Positions 12,545-21,763 of a stretch of 64,000 nucleotides of DNA are shown piece by piece. The notes beneath the pieces are model-generated. The model ran no database searches and was not told the DNA's origin. It was given only the letters and a program-made list of their open reading frames with translations. The position numbers were made by a program, and so were the translations under genes. Source of the DNA: Saccharothrix sp. HUAS TT1 (GTDB lineage Bacteria; Actinomycetota; Actinomycetes; Mycobacteriales; Pseudonocardiaceae); contig NZ_CP160453.1 in NCBI RefSeq assembly GCF_040744945.1, positions 7,316,001-7,380,000 of the forward strand, given 5' to 3'. Within the stretch, counting starts at the first letter, position 1. Every line of letters begins with the position of its first letter.

Positions 12545-15500
12545 ATGCGACACAGATTCGCGCGCCTGTTCTCGATCGCAGGTTGCGTGCTGGTGATGGT
12601 GGGCTTGGCCTCGCCGCCCGCGCCCGCGCACCCGGAAGGGTTCCACGTCCTGCTGTTCAGCAAGACCGCCGCCGGCGCCTACCGGCACGACTCGATCCCG
12701 GCCGGGATCGCGATGTTCGAGCAGCTGGCCGCCCAGAACGACTGGGAGCTGACCAGGAGCGAGGACTCGTCGGTCTTCAACGACGCCGCGCTCGCCACGT
12801 TCGACGTGGTCGTCATGCTCCAGACCTCCGGCATGGTGTGGGACACCGACGCGCAGCGCACGGCGGCGCAGAGGTACATGCGCGGCGGTGGCGGCTTCGT
12901 CGCGATCCACAACGCGACGGACATGAACATCGAGCAGCAGTTCCCGTGGTGGGACCAGGCGCTCGGCGCGACCATGACGGCGCACTCGGCCACCGTGTCC
13001 GGCACCGCCAAGGTCGCCGACCACGAGCACCCGTCCGGCGCGGCGCTGCCGGACCGGTGGACGCGCACCGAGGAGTGGTACAACTTCACCCGGTCGGTCC
13101 GCGGCAACGCGCACGTGCTGGTGACCGCCGACGAGACGACCTACGACCCCGGCTCCAGCCGGATGGGCCACGACCACCCGATCTCGTGGTGCCGCAACTT
13201 CGAGGGCGGTCGGCTGTGGGCCACCGCCATGGGCCACCAGGCGTCCAGCTACTCCGAGGCGCTGTTCCGCGAGCACGTCAAGGGCGGCGTCGAGTCGGCG
13301 GGCGGCAAGGTGCGGGCCGACTGCGGCCCCACCTCGTGGAGCAGCTTCGAGAAGGTGGCGCTGGACGACAACACCGTCGGACCGGCGGAGCTCGACGTCG
13401 CCGCGGACGGCCGCGTGTTCTACGCGGAGTACGGCGGCAGGGTGAAGGTCTACAAGCCGAGCACCCGCACCACCGTCACGGCGGCCACCCTGGCCGTCTA
13501 CAGCGGCGGTGAGGACGGCCTGACCGGGCTCGCGCTCGACCCGAACTTCGCCACCACCAGGTGGATCTACCTCATGTACTCGCCCGCGGGCGGCAGCGAG
13601 GACATCGCCCGGGTCTCCCGGTTCACCGTGAACGGCGACGCGCTGGACCCGTCCAGCGAGCGGGTCCTGCTGAAGGTGCCGTCGTCGCGGCAGGCGCCCG
13701 AGCCCGGCCACACCGGCGGCTACCTCGCGTTCGGCCCGAACGGCAACCTCTACATCGGCACCGGCGACGACGTGCAGCCGCACCGCTCCGACGGCTACGC
13801 GCCGATCGACGAGCGGCCGGGCTGGGCGAGCAACGACGTCCAGGCGACCGCGGCCAACACCAACGACCTGCGGGGCAAGATCCTGCGCATCCACCCGGAG
13901 GCCGACGGGACCTACACCGTCCCGTCGGGCAACATGTTCGCGCCGGGCACCGCGAGGACGAAGCCCGAGATCTACGCGATGGGCTTCCGCAACCCGTTCC
14001 GGTTCTCGGTGCACCCGACCACGGGCGCGATCTACGCGGCCGACTACGGCCCGGACGCCGCCAACGACAACGCGAACCGCGGCCCCGGCGGCACCGTGGA
14101 GTGGAACGTGATCACCTCGCCCGGCTTCTACGGCTGGCCGTACTGCGTCGGCGACAACATCCCGTTCAACGACTACAACTTCGCCACCGGGCAGTCCGGC
14201 GCGAAGTTCGACTGCGACCGGCCGGTGAACAACTCGCCCAACAACACCGGCCTGACCCAGCTGCCCGCCGCGCGCAAGGCCGAGGTCTGGTACGGCAACG
14301 GCGCGAACGGCAGCAAGTTCCCCGAGCTGGGCAGCTCCGCGGGCGGCGAGGCGCCCGGCGCGTTCCCGATCTACCGGTACGACGAGAACAACCCGTCGCC
14401 GACCAAGTTCCCGGCCTACTTCGACCAGACGCCGTTCTTCGGCGAGTGGGCGCGCAACCGGATGTGGGAGTTCCGGCTCGGCCAGGACGGGAAGCTGTTG
14501 AAGATCAACGACTTCCTGTCCAACCTGAGCTTCAAGTCGCCCATGGACATGAAGTTCGGCCCGGACGGCTCGATGTACCTGCTCGAATGGGGCTCCGGTT
14601 ACGGTCGGGACAACCCCGACTCCGGGCTCTACCGCATCGACTACCGCAGCGGCGACCGCAGCCCGGTGGCGACCGCGACGGCGACGCCCACCTCGGGCTC
14701 CTCGCCGCTGGCGGTGCGGTTCTCCAGCGCGGGCTCCCACGACCCGGAAGGCGGGCCGGTGGGCTACCGGTGGGAGTTCGGCGACGGCGGCACGTCCACC
14801 GAGGCCAACCCCTCGCACACCTACACCGCCAAGGGGCAGTTCAACGCCAAGCTGACCGTCACCGACGCGGGCGGGAAGTCCGGCGTGACCACCGTGGTCG
14901 TGACGTCCGGCAACACCGCGCCCACGGTCGCCCTGAGCATCCCGGACGGCGGCGTCTTCGGCTGGGGCGACACGATCCCGTACACGGTCGCGGTCACCGA
15001 CCCGGAGGACGGCGCGATCGACTGCGCCAGGGTGAGCACCACGCCCGCGCTGGGGCACGACCAGCACGGGCACGACCTGTCGCCGATCCCCGGCTGCTCG
15101 GGCTCGTTCCGGGCCGAGACCGACACCGCGCACGCCGACCTGAACTCGTTCTGGGTGGCCGCGAGCAGGTACACCGACAACGGCACGACCGGCGTGCCCG
15201 CGCTGGAGGGCAGCCGGAAGGTCCTGCTGCAACCCAAGCGCAAGCAGGCCGAGCACTTCACCGGCTCCTCCGGCGTCCGGGTCGTGGCCCAGTCCGGGGC
15301 CGAGTCGGGCGGCCGGATCGGCGACATCGGCAACAACGACTGGGTGTCGTTCACCCCGTACCACTTCGGCGGTGTCGACCAGGTGTCCCTGCGGTTGTCC
15401 TCGCCGAGCGGCGGCGGGTCGGTCGAGCTGCGCGCCGGTTCGCCGACGGGCGCGTTGATCGCCACCGTCCCGGTCCCGAGCACCGGCGGCTGGGACAACT

Positions 15501-16015
15501 ACGCGAGCACGCCCGCGGTCGGCATCACCGCTCCCAGTGGCACCACGGAGCTGTTCATGGTGTTCAAGACGGGTACGGCCAACTCCTACGACGTCGACTC
15601 GATGACGTTGGTCGGACCCGGGGTCGGCACGCCGGGCAGCGGTGGCTCGACCCGCATCGTCGGGGTCGGCGGCAAGTGCGTCGACGTCAACGGCAGCAGC
15701 ACCGCCGACGGCGCCAAGGTCCAGCTGTGGACCTGCAACGGCGGCGCCAACCAGGCGTGGACGCGGTCCGGGCAGTCGCTGCGGGCCCTGGGCAAGTGCC
15801 TGAACGTCAACGGCGGCAGCACCGCGGACGGCGCACTGGCGCAGCTGTGGACCTGCAACGGCTCCGCCGCCCAGAGCTGGGCGGTCCAGTCGGACGGCAC
15901 GATCCGCAACGGCTCCAAGTGCCTGGACGCCAACGGCGGCAGCTCCGCCGACGGCACCCAGCTGATCATCTGGACCTGCAACGGCGGCGCCAACCAGCGG
16001 TGGGCGCTGTCCTGA
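12545..16015 (+). CDS. Secreted ThuA - PQQ sugar dehydrogenase - PKD - CBM6-like - CBM13 fusion
   Basis: Very large secreted protein, 1156 residues. Order: signal peptide (about 1-27), ThuA-like domain (about 35-262; VLLFSKTAAGAYRHDSI, GGGGFVAIHNATD), glucose/sorbosone dehydrogenase propeller (about 265-705; EDGLTGLALDPNF, GNLYIGTGDD, AMGFRNPFRF), PKD (about 705-790), spacer domain, CBM6-like module (about 897-1022; KQAEHFTGSS) and RICIN CBM13 (about 1032-1156). It joins in one chain the ThuA and dehydrogenase activities encoded separately at 3554-8154. The ATG at 12545 has CGGAGGAG upstream and precedes a good signal peptide. A strong hairpin follows the stop codon. The substrate is unknown; a sugar oxidised in the extracellular space is inferred. 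Confidence 0.88.
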   Translation: MRHRFARLFSIAGCVLVMVGLASPPAPAHPEGFHVLLFSKTAAGAYRHDSIPAGIAMFEQLAAQNDWELTRSEDSSVFNDAALATFDVVVMLQTSGMVWDTDAQRTAAQRYMRGGGGFVAIHNATDMNIEQQFPWWDQALGATMTAHSATVSGTAKVADHEHPSGAALPDRWTRTEEWYNFTRSVRGNAHVLVTADETTYDPGSSRMGHDHPISWCRNFEGGRLWATAMGHQASSYSEALFREHVKGGVESAGGKVRADCGPTSWSSFEKVALDDNTVGPAELDVAADGRVFYAEYGGRVKVYKPSTRTTVTAATLAVYSGGEDGLTGLALDPNFATTRWIYLMYSPAGGSEDIARVSRFTVNGDALDPSSERVLLKVPSSRQAPEPGHTGGYLAFGPNGNLYIGTGDDVQPHRSDGYAPIDERPGWASNDVQATAANTNDLRGKILRIHPEADGTYTVPSGNMFAPGTARTKPEIYAMGFRNPFRFSVHPTTGAIYAADYGPDAANDNANRGPGGTVEWNVITSPGFYGWPYCVGDNIPFNDYNFATGQSGAKFDCDRPVNNSPNNTGLTQLPAARKAEVWYGNGANGSKFPELGSSAGGEAPGAFPIYRYDENNPSPTKFPAYFDQTPFFGEWARNRMWEFRLGQDGKLLKINDFLSNLSFKSPMDMKFGPDGSMYLLEWGSGYGRDNPDSGLYRIDYRSGDRSPVATATATPTSGSSPLAVRFSSAGSHDPEGGPVGYRWEFGDGGTSTEANPSHTYTAKGQFNAKLTVTDAGGKSGVTTVVVTSGNTAPTVALSIPDGGVFGWGDTIPYTVAVTDPEDGAIDCARVSTTPALGHDQHGHDLSPIPGCSGSFRAETDTAHADLNSFWVAASRYTDNGTTGVPALEGSRKVLLQPKRKQAEHFTGSSGVRVVAQSGAESGGRIGDIGNNDWVSFTPYHFGGVDQVSLRLSSPSGGGSVELRAGSPTGALIATVPVPSTGGWDNYASTPAVGITAPSGTTELFMVFKTGTANSYDVDSMTLVGPGVGTPGSGGSTRIVGVGGKCVDVNGSSTADGAKVQLWTCNGGANQAWTRSGQSLRALGKCLNVNGGSTADGALAQLWTCNGSAAQSWAVQSDGTIRNGSKCLDANGGSSADGTQLIIWTCNGGANQRWALS

Positions 16016-16020
16016 CCGGT

Positions 16021-16058
16021 GGGTCCGCGGCCCCGGCCGGCGCCGGGGCCGCGGACCC
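16021..16058 (+). terminator. Strong hairpin after the ThuA-dehydrogenase fusion
   Basis: Perfect 17-bp GC-rich stem (16021-16037 with 16042-16058) and a CGGC loop, 5 bases after the stop codon. No U-tract follows, as is common in high-GC actinomycetes. It separates this gene from the small gene at 16084. Confidence 0.7.
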
Positions 16059-16083
16059 GCACCACCTGACGAGGAGGAACACC

Positions 16084-16746
16084 ATGGGCAGGACCACGCC
16101 CGCGGCTCGGGCGGGGTTCCGGTGGACGTCGGCGGCTGCCCTGGTCGCCGCGTTCGCGCTCGGGATCGCCGCCGCGCTCGTGCTCGGCTCGTGGGTGACC
16201 GGGCCGGACGCGACGCAGCGCCGGATCGCCGAGCTGCAGCACGAGGAGGTGCTGCGCGACGTCGCGCAGGTCGAGGCGTTGGTGGAGTTGGCCCGGGGCG
16301 GCCGGGAGCGCCTGACGCCGGTGCTGCGGGCCATGGCGCAGGCGTCTCCCCCGGGCGACGCCGTGCCGCCGGCCGCGCCGTCGGCCGAGGACGTGCGCGG
16401 CTGGCGGGAGGTGGTGGCCGCCGAGGTGCGGCGCTACGAGGAGACGCCGTCGGCGGGCAACGGGGTCAACGTCGCCCGCACCGGGATGCGGGTCGCCGTC
16501 CAGCAGCTCGCCGCCGCGGTCGACGGCTTCGCCGCGGCGGTCACCGCGACGGGACCGACGGCTCGCGACCTCTTGGCCCTGGCCGACGCGCAGCGCGCGC
16601 TGGCGGTGCGGACCTGGTCGGTCGCCGCGCTCCAGCTGGACGTGATCAGCGTCGACGCGGGCAAGGGGCACGTGCACGTCCAGCTGCCGTCCGGACGCGA
16701 TCCCGGCGCGATCCCGCCCGACACCGCGCCGGAGGGCACCCGGTGA
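16084..16746 (+). CDS. Membrane-anchored or secreted helical protein of unknown function
   Basis: 220 residues, family not recognised. A single hydrophobic segment (about 16-38; ALVAAFALGIAAALVLG) is a signal anchor or signal peptide. The rest looks helical and Glu/Arg/Ala-rich (RIAELQHEEVLRDVAQVEAL and later segments), suggesting an extracellular helical bundle, and it ends in a Pro-rich tail. It begins with ATG at 16084 after GACGAGGAGGA. A strong hairpin lies before it and a bidirectional one after it, so it is probably transcribed by read-through or from its own weak promoter. No catalytic motif was seen. Confidence 0.7.
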   Translation: MGRTTPAARAGFRWTSAAALVAAFALGIAAALVLGSWVTGPDATQRRIAELQHEEVLRDVAQVEALVELARGGRERLTPVLRAMAQASPPGDAVPPAAPSAEDVRGWREVVAAEVRRYEETPSAGNGVNVARTGMRVAVQQLAAAVDGFAAAVTATGPTARDLLALADAQRALAVRTWSVAALQLDVISVDAGKGHVHVQLPSGRDPGAIPPDTAPEGTR

Positions 16747-16778
16747 GCGGACGATCGCCGCGACGACGCCGGACGGGC

Positions 16779-16812
16779 GGGTGCGGGACGGTGTCGCGAC
16801 CGTCCCGCACCC
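16779..16812. terminator. Bidirectional terminator between convergent genes
   Basis: Perfect 14-bp stem (GGGTGCGGGACGGT with its complement) and a 6-base loop, placed between the convergent stops at 16746 and 16832. Confidence 0.75.
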
Positions 16813-16831
16813 GATCCCGCCGGTGTTCCCG

Positions 16832-18376
16832 TCAGGGCTCCTCGGGGTCGTCGAGGGGGCCGTGGTCGAACCAGTCGAACCACGCGGTGCCCTCGGTGGC
16901 GTACATGCCGATCACCCGGCCGGTGAAGCCGGTGGCGACCTCCGTGGACAGGTACCTGCCGTCCAGCTCCGCCAGCGGTTCCGGGTCGTCGCCGACGTGG
17001 AAGGCGATGTAGTCGGGCGCGGCGACGTGCACGCCCGGCGACTCCGCCGACCACTTCCGGGCCGACCTGGTGGTGATCACGAGGGTCACCGGGCCGGGTG
17101 GCACGGCACGCGTGGCGACGGCGTGGCGCAGGGGGCCGATGCGGGCGATGACGGCGGCCTGCCCGTCGGCCACCTCCAGGTCGTAGTGGTGGCCCTCGTC
17201 CAGGCGGACCGAGACGCCCGCTCGACCGGGTCCGTGGTCCAGCAGCACGGCGGTCCGGCTCTCGGGGTGCTGCTGGCGGCGGCCGACGAAGGTGCAGCCC
17301 GGCAGGTCCAGGGTGGAACCGGTGGCGTGCAGCGCGAGCCACCCCGGCCGTTCGGTCAGCGACCAGGAGCCGTCCGGGCGCGAGCGCGGCGAGATCCACC
17401 GCGGTCCGAGCCCGGGGGCGTCGAAGTCGTCCCGCCGGGGCTCGGCCTCCAGCCGCTGCCCGCCGCTCGGCGCCCGCTCCCTGAGGTCGACGGGGCCGAC
17501 GCGCGGCCAGCCGTCCTCCCAGCGCACGGGGGTGAGGAAGGTTTCCCGGCCCAGGACGTGGAACTTGGGGCTGTACCCGACCGGGCGGGTGGCCAGCAGG
17601 ACCATCCACCACTCGCCGTCCGGGGTGGTGACGAGGTCGGCGTGGCCGGTGCTCTGGACCGGGTGGTTCGTGCTGCGGTGCGACAGGACCGGGTTGACCG
17701 GCGCCGGTTCCCACGGTCCGCGCGGCGACCGGGCCCGCGCCACGGCCACGGTGTGGCCGCGTTCGGTGCCGCCCTCGGCGATGAGCAGGTACCACCACTC
17801 GCCGACGCGGTACAGGTGGGGTGCTTCCGGCCACTGCAGCCCGGTGCCGGCCCAGGCGGGGAACGGGCCCTCCAGCACCGCACCGGCCACCGGGTCGACG
17901 CGGGCGACCTGCACGCCGGAGAAGCTGGGCCCGTGGGCGCCGGCGAAGGCGCACCAGCAGTTGCCCTCGGCGTCCCACGCCAGGTCGGGGTCGATGCCGG
18001 GCAGGTCGATCCACACCGGGTCCGACCACGGTCCCTCGGGCCGCTCGGCGGTGACGGTGAAGTTGCCGCCGTGCGAGACGTTCGTGGTGATCACCCAGAA
18101 CCGGCCGTCGTGGTGCCGGATCGTGGGGGCGTAGATGCCGTCCGAGGCCATCGCGTCGGCCGGCAGCGGCAGCTGCGACGGGCGGTCCAGGACGTTGCCG
18201 ATCTGCCGCCAGCTCACCAGGTCGCGGCTGTGGAAGAGGGGCACGCCCGGGAAGTACTCGAAGCTGGAGCAGACCAGGTAGTAGTCCTCGCCCACCCGGC
18301 ACACGCTGGGGTCGGGGTGGAACCCGGGGATGACGGGGTTGTCGTAGTGCGACACCCTCGGCTTCGGTGGAGTCAT
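16832..18376 (-). CDS. Cytoplasmic GH43 beta-xylosidase/arabinofuranosidase
   Basis: Intracellular glycoside hydrolase, 514 residues, no signal peptide. An N-terminal five-bladed propeller (about 10-310) is followed by a beta-sandwich (about 320-510), as in GH43 xylosidase-type enzymes. The catalytic set is visible: base Asp in GFHPDPSVCRVG, pKa-modulating Asp in DPDLAWDAEG, and acid Glu in WPEAPHLYRVG. It most likely releases xylose or arabinose from imported oligomers. It is the last gene of an operon with an ABC importer (24 bases after the permease), so hydrolysis follows uptake. The gene at 23193 is a paralogue that has lost the acid Glu. Confidence 0.9.
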   Translation of the reverse strand: MTPPKPRVSHYDNPVIPGFHPDPSVCRVGEDYYLVCSSFEYFPGVPLFHSRDLVSWRQIGNVLDRPSQLPLPADAMASDGIYAPTIRHHDGRFWVITTNVSHGGNFTVTAERPEGPWSDPVWIDLPGIDPDLAWDAEGNCWCAFAGAHGPSFSGVQVARVDPVAGAVLEGPFPAWAGTGLQWPEAPHLYRVGEWWYLLIAEGGTERGHTVAVARARSPRGPWEPAPVNPVLSHRSTNHPVQSTGHADLVTTPDGEWWMVLLATRPVGYSPKFHVLGRETFLTPVRWEDGWPRVGPVDLRERAPSGGQRLEAEPRRDDFDAPGLGPRWISPRSRPDGSWSLTERPGWLALHATGSTLDLPGCTFVGRRQQHPESRTAVLLDHGPGRAGVSVRLDEGHHYDLEVADGQAAVIARIGPLRHAVATRAVPPGPVTLVITTRSARKWSAESPGVHVAAPDYIAFHVGDDPEPLAELDGRYLSTEVATGFTGRVIGMYATEGTAWFDWFDHGPLDDPEEP

Positions 18377-18400
18377 GGGTTTCCTTGTTGTGCGAGGGCT

Positions 18401-19249
18401 TCAGCCCTTGAAGGCGCCTTCGAGGATTCCGGCGACCATGCGCCTGCCGACCAGGACGAACAGCACGACCAGCGGGATCGTGGCCAGGAACGAGCCGGAC
18501 ATGGCCAGGCCGAGGTCGACGTCGTAGCTGTTCTGGAGCGCTTTGATGGCGATCTGGGCGGTGTAGCGCTCGGGTGACTTGAGCACGATGAACGGCCACA
18601 GGAAGTCGTTCCACGCGGTGACGAAGCCGAACAGGCCCAGCACGAACGCGGCCGGCCGCACGATCGGGAACGCGATGCGCCAGAACACCTGCCACGTCGA
18701 GGCGCCGTCGATGCGGGCGGCCTGCATCAGCTCGTCGCTGATGGTGGCGGTGATGTGCTGGCGCATCCAGAAGATGCCGAAGGCGCTCGCCAGGCCGGGC
18801 ACGATCAGCGCCTGGAGGGTGTCCACCCAGCCCAGCTCGGACATGATCAGGTACTGCGGGATGACCGAGAGCTGCGTGGGCACGGTCATGGTGAGCACGA
18901 CGACCAGGAACAGGGTGTTGCGGCCGGGGAAGCGCAGCTTGGCGAAGGCGAACCCGGCCAGCGAGCACAGCACCGCCTGGCCGGCGCCGATGGCGGTGGC
19001 CACGGCCAGGCTGTTGAGCAGCGCCTGCACGAACGGCACCGTCTCCAGGACCAGGCCCAGGAGGTGGAAGAAGTTGCCGCCGGGCACGATCTCGGGCGGC
19101 ATCTCCGTCGCGGTGGCGGTGTCGGTCGTGGCGACGATGAACATCCAGTACAGCGGGAACAGGCACACCGCCGTGGCCGCGGCCAGCAGCAGGTAGGTCC
19201 ACCAGCGGACCCGGCCGGGGTGTCGGCGGCGCGGTGCGGTGGTCGTCAT
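18401..19249 (-). CDS. ABC sugar transporter permease (MalG-type, CUT1)
   Basis: Inner-membrane permease of 282 residues with about six hydrophobic helices. It has the EAA-type loop for contact with the ATPase (ELMQAARIDGASTWQVFWRI), followed by P-containing helices. The ATG at 19249 overlaps the TGA of the MalF-type gene as ATGA. No ATPase gene is in this operon, as usual in actinomycetes where one MsiK-type ATPase serves several CUT1 importers. It probably imports oligosaccharides hydrolysed by the co-transcribed GH43. Confidence 0.93.
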   Translation of the reverse strand: MTTTAPRRRHPGRVRWWTYLLLAAATAVCLFPLYWMFIVATTDTATATEMPPEIVPGGNFFHLLGLVLETVPFVQALLNSLAVATAIGAGQAVLCSLAGFAFAKLRFPGRNTLFLVVVLTMTVPTQLSVIPQYLIMSELGWVDTLQALIVPGLASAFGIFWMRQHITATISDELMQAARIDGASTWQVFWRIAFPIVRPAAFVLGLFGFVTAWNDFLWPFIVLKSPERYTAQIAIKALQNSYDVDLGLAMSGSFLATIPLVVLFVLVGRRMVAGILEGAFKG

Positions 19250-20205
19250 CGGTCCGCCTTGATCCGGGTGGACAGCAGGTAGTTGATCGCGGCGATCACC
19301 ACGACCATGACGAACAGGGCGACCCCGATCGCCGAGCCGTAGCCGAATTCGAACTGCCCGAAGCCCTGCTCGTAGAGGAACAGGGTCAACGTCTGGCACT
19401 GCCGGACCGCGCCGCAGGTCAGCGGCGCGCCCGAGGCGATCAGCAGCGGTTCGGTGAAGATCTGCAGGCCGCCGATGGTCGAGGTGACCACGGTGAAGAT
19501 GATCACCGGGCGCAGCGAGGGGACGGTGATGTGGCGGAACCGCTGCCACGGGCCCGCGCCGTCGATCGCCGCGGCCTCGAACACCGCGCGGGGCACCGAT
19601 TGCAGCGAGGCGAGGTACAGCAGCGTGGTGTAGCCGAACCACCGCCAGGTCACCATGGTCGCGATCAGCACGTGACTGCCCCAGGTGGACTGGACGAAGT
19701 CCACCGGCTCGACCCCGACCAGTCCGAGCAGCCAGTTGAGCAGGCCGTAGTCGCGGTCGAACAGCTGCGCGAACACGATCGCCGTGGCCGCCACCGAGGT
19801 GACGTACGGGACCAGGACCGACATCCGGAAGAACAGCGCGAACCGCAGGCGGGCGTGGTTGAGCACGTGCGCCAGCACCAGGGCCAGCAGCAGCTGCGGG
19901 ACGGTGGACAGCGCCCAGATGCTCACCGTGTTCCCGGTGGCGTTCCAGAACCGGGGGTCGGCGAACATGCGGGTGAAGTTGTCGACGCCGATGAAGACCT
20001 GGTCGCCGATGGGGTTCCAGTCGAACAGCGCCACGTAGAACGTGAAGGCGAACGGGAGCAGCCCGAACACCCCGAAGATGACGAAGAACGGTGCGATGTA
20101 GGCGTACGGCGACAGGCGTTCGGCCAGCCCCCGCGCCTTGGGTGCGGCGGGAGGTGGTAGTGCGGCCGACGGCGCCGGGGTGAGCGTGGCGGTCACGGCG
20201 GTCAC
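19246..20205 (-). CDS. ABC sugar transporter permease (MalF-type, CUT1)
   Basis: Inner-membrane permease of 319 residues with a Pro/Ala-rich cytoplasmic N-terminus and six predicted helices. The EAA loop is VFEAAAIDGAGPWQRFRHI. The GTG at 20205 was chosen because it overlaps the TGA of the binding-protein gene as GTGA; a second in-frame GTG at 20196 is possible. It pairs with the MalG-type permease downstream. Confidence 0.92.
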   Translation of the reverse strand: MTAVTATLTPAPSAALPPPAAPKARGLAERLSPYAYIAPFFVIFGVFGLLPFAFTFYVALFDWNPIGDQVFIGVDNFTRMFADPRFWNATGNTVSIWALSTVPQLLLALVLAHVLNHARLRFALFFRMSVLVPYVTSVAATAIVFAQLFDRDYGLLNWLLGLVGVEPVDFVQSTWGSHVLIATMVTWRWFGYTTLLYLASLQSVPRAVFEAAAIDGAGPWQRFRHITVPSLRPVIIFTVVTSTIGGLQIFTEPLLIASGAPLTCGAVRQCQTLTLFLYEQGFGQFEFGYGSAIGVALFVMVVVIAAINYLLSTRIKADR

Positions 20206-21467
20206 TCGCCGATGGCGGTCTTGATGTTGCGCACGGCGTCGTCCCACGCGGTGGTCGGGTCGCCGCCGCTCTGCTCGACGTTGGTGATGGCGTTGAGGAA
20301 CTCCTGGCCGATGGCCGCGCTGTCGGGACCGATGTAGAACGGCTTCAGCCCGAGCAGCGAGTCGGTGTAGATCCTGCCGGTCGGCGCGTCGGAGAAGAAC
20401 GGGTCCTTCTCCCCGGTGAGCTGGTCGTCCGTGTAGACCGAGGGGGTCGAAGGCAGGGCGCCGACGCGGGCGAAGTGCTCCAACTGACCCTGGGGCGACT
20501 GCATCTCCTTGATGTAGTTCCAGGCGGCCTCGGGGTTCTTCGCGCGCTTGGGGATGGCCAGGTAGCTGCCGCCCCAGTTGCCGGAGGCGCCGGGGATCTT
20601 CGCGATGTCCCACTTGCCCTTGGTGTCGGGAGCGGTGCTGCGGATGCTGTTGAGCATCCAGGACGGCGCGGACACCGCCGCGTACTGGCCCTGCGCCATG
20701 CCCGCGCTCCACGCGCTCTCGAACGAGGACTGCCCCGAGGTGATCCCGGCCGTGGCCGCCTTGATGCCGAGGTCGAACGCCGCCTTCACCTGCGGGTTGG
20801 TGCTGTAGATCAGCTTGCGGTCCGCGCTGTAGTACTTCTCGGAGACCTGGTTGACCGCCTGGTAGAACACGCTCGTCGCCGCGTTGTCGGTGAACGCCTT
20901 GCCGGTGGCCGCCTTGTAGCGCTTCCCGGTTTCGATGAACGCGTCCCACGTGGGCCACAGCGCGCTCACCGCGTCCCGGTCCGTGGGCAGCCCGGCGGCG
21001 GCGAAGAGGTCGGTCCGGTAGGCCACCGCCATGCCGCCCACGTCGGTGGGGACGCCCAGCACCTCGCCGCCCTCGGCGACGCTCTGCCCCCAGACCCAGT
21101 CCAGGTAGTCGCCCTCGATGTCGTCGGCGCCCAGCGTCCGCAGGTCGACGAAGTTCTGCGGCTGCTGCACGAACTGCGGCAGGTTGTCGCCCTGGATGAG
21201 CACCAGGTCCGGCACCTTGCCGCCCGCCAACGCCGTGGTCAGCGACTGGGCGGTCTCCGTCGAGGTGCCCACCTCGGTCAGGTTGATCTTGATGTCCGGG
21301 TGCTTCGCCTGGTACGCGTCCACCGTCAGCTTCTGGTTGATCGCGGAGAACGACCAGAAGTCGAACGACTTACCGTCCCCTCCCCCGCCTCCCCCGCCGC
21401 CGGGTGTGCAGGCGGCGACCAGGGCCAGGACCGCGGTGGCGCAGAGCAGGGGCAGGCGAAGTGTCAC
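20202..21467 (-). CDS. ABC sugar-binding lipoprotein
   Basis: Extracellular solute-binding lipoprotein of 421 residues (SBP family 1). The lipobox LVAAC (about 16-20) is followed by a Gly-rich tether and a classical two-lobe fold (KSFDFWSFSAINQ, GKVPDLVLIQGD, GASGNWGGSYLAIPKRAKNPEAAW). The GTG at 21467 has GGAGAAG upstream and places the lipobox correctly; the longer frame back to 21656 would run into the operator region. It heads the importer-GH43 operon. Operator sites 3 and 4 lie 136 and 245 bases upstream. The ligand is probably a xylo- or arabino-oligosaccharide, judged from the GH43. Confidence 0.92.
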   Translation of the reverse strand: MTLRLPLLCATAVLALVAACTPGGGGGGGGDGKSFDFWSFSAINQKLTVDAYQAKHPDIKINLTEVGTSTETAQSLTTALAGGKVPDLVLIQGDNLPQFVQQPQNFVDLRTLGADDIEGDYLDWVWGQSVAEGGEVLGVPTDVGGMAVAYRTDLFAAAGLPTDRDAVSALWPTWDAFIETGKRYKAATGKAFTDNAATSVFYQAVNQVSEKYYSADRKLIYSTNPQVKAAFDLGIKAATAGITSGQSSFESAWSAGMAQGQYAAVSAPSWMLNSIRSTAPDTKGKWDIAKIPGASGNWGGSYLAIPKRAKNPEAAWNYIKEMQSPQGQLEHFARVGALPSTPSVYTDDQLTGEKDPFFSDAPTGRIYTDSLLGLKPFYIGPDSAAIGQEFLNAITNVEQSGGDPTTAWDDAVRNIKTAIGE

Positions 21468-21602
21468 GACGCTTCTCCAAGGTTGTGCGAGGACAGGAGG
21501 CTCCGCCGCCGAACCGCTGACCACCGCGGGTCGGCGAGTGCGGAAACCGGGTCGCGCGCCCGACGGCACGTCGGGTCGAAAGTTTCGATCCAAACTCCGA
21601 TT

Positions 21603-21614
21603 GTTAGCGCTCAC
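21603..21614. promoter_or_regulatory. LacI-type operator, site 3
   Basis: GTTAGCGCTCAC, one mismatch from the perfect core. It lies 136 bases upstream of the binding-protein start codon, in the 296-base gap 21468-21763. Confidence 0.75.
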
Positions 21615-21711
21615 GACAGTAAGCTGTGTCACAACCGTCGTCAAGAACCGTTGCACGACCCGGTTTCTCCTGCGGAAAAGCGTCGTCGGGGTGAGTTCAC
21701 CACCTCACTTT

Positions 21712-21723
21712 GTGAGCGCGAAC
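21712..21723. promoter_or_regulatory. LacI-type operator, site 4
   Basis: GTGAGCGCGAAC, a two-mismatch match with central CG. It is 109 bases from site 3 centre to centre and just beyond the 3' end of the GH43-CBM6 gene. It probably pairs with site 3 to control the importer operon. Confidence 0.6.
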
Positions 21724-21763
21724 TTTCTAAGGTTGACGAGGTAACGAACTCCCGCCACGCGCC

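Noticed and set aside
16021..16058. Hairpin considered as a small RNA
   Set aside because: Simple perfect stem directly after a stop codon is better explained as a terminator.
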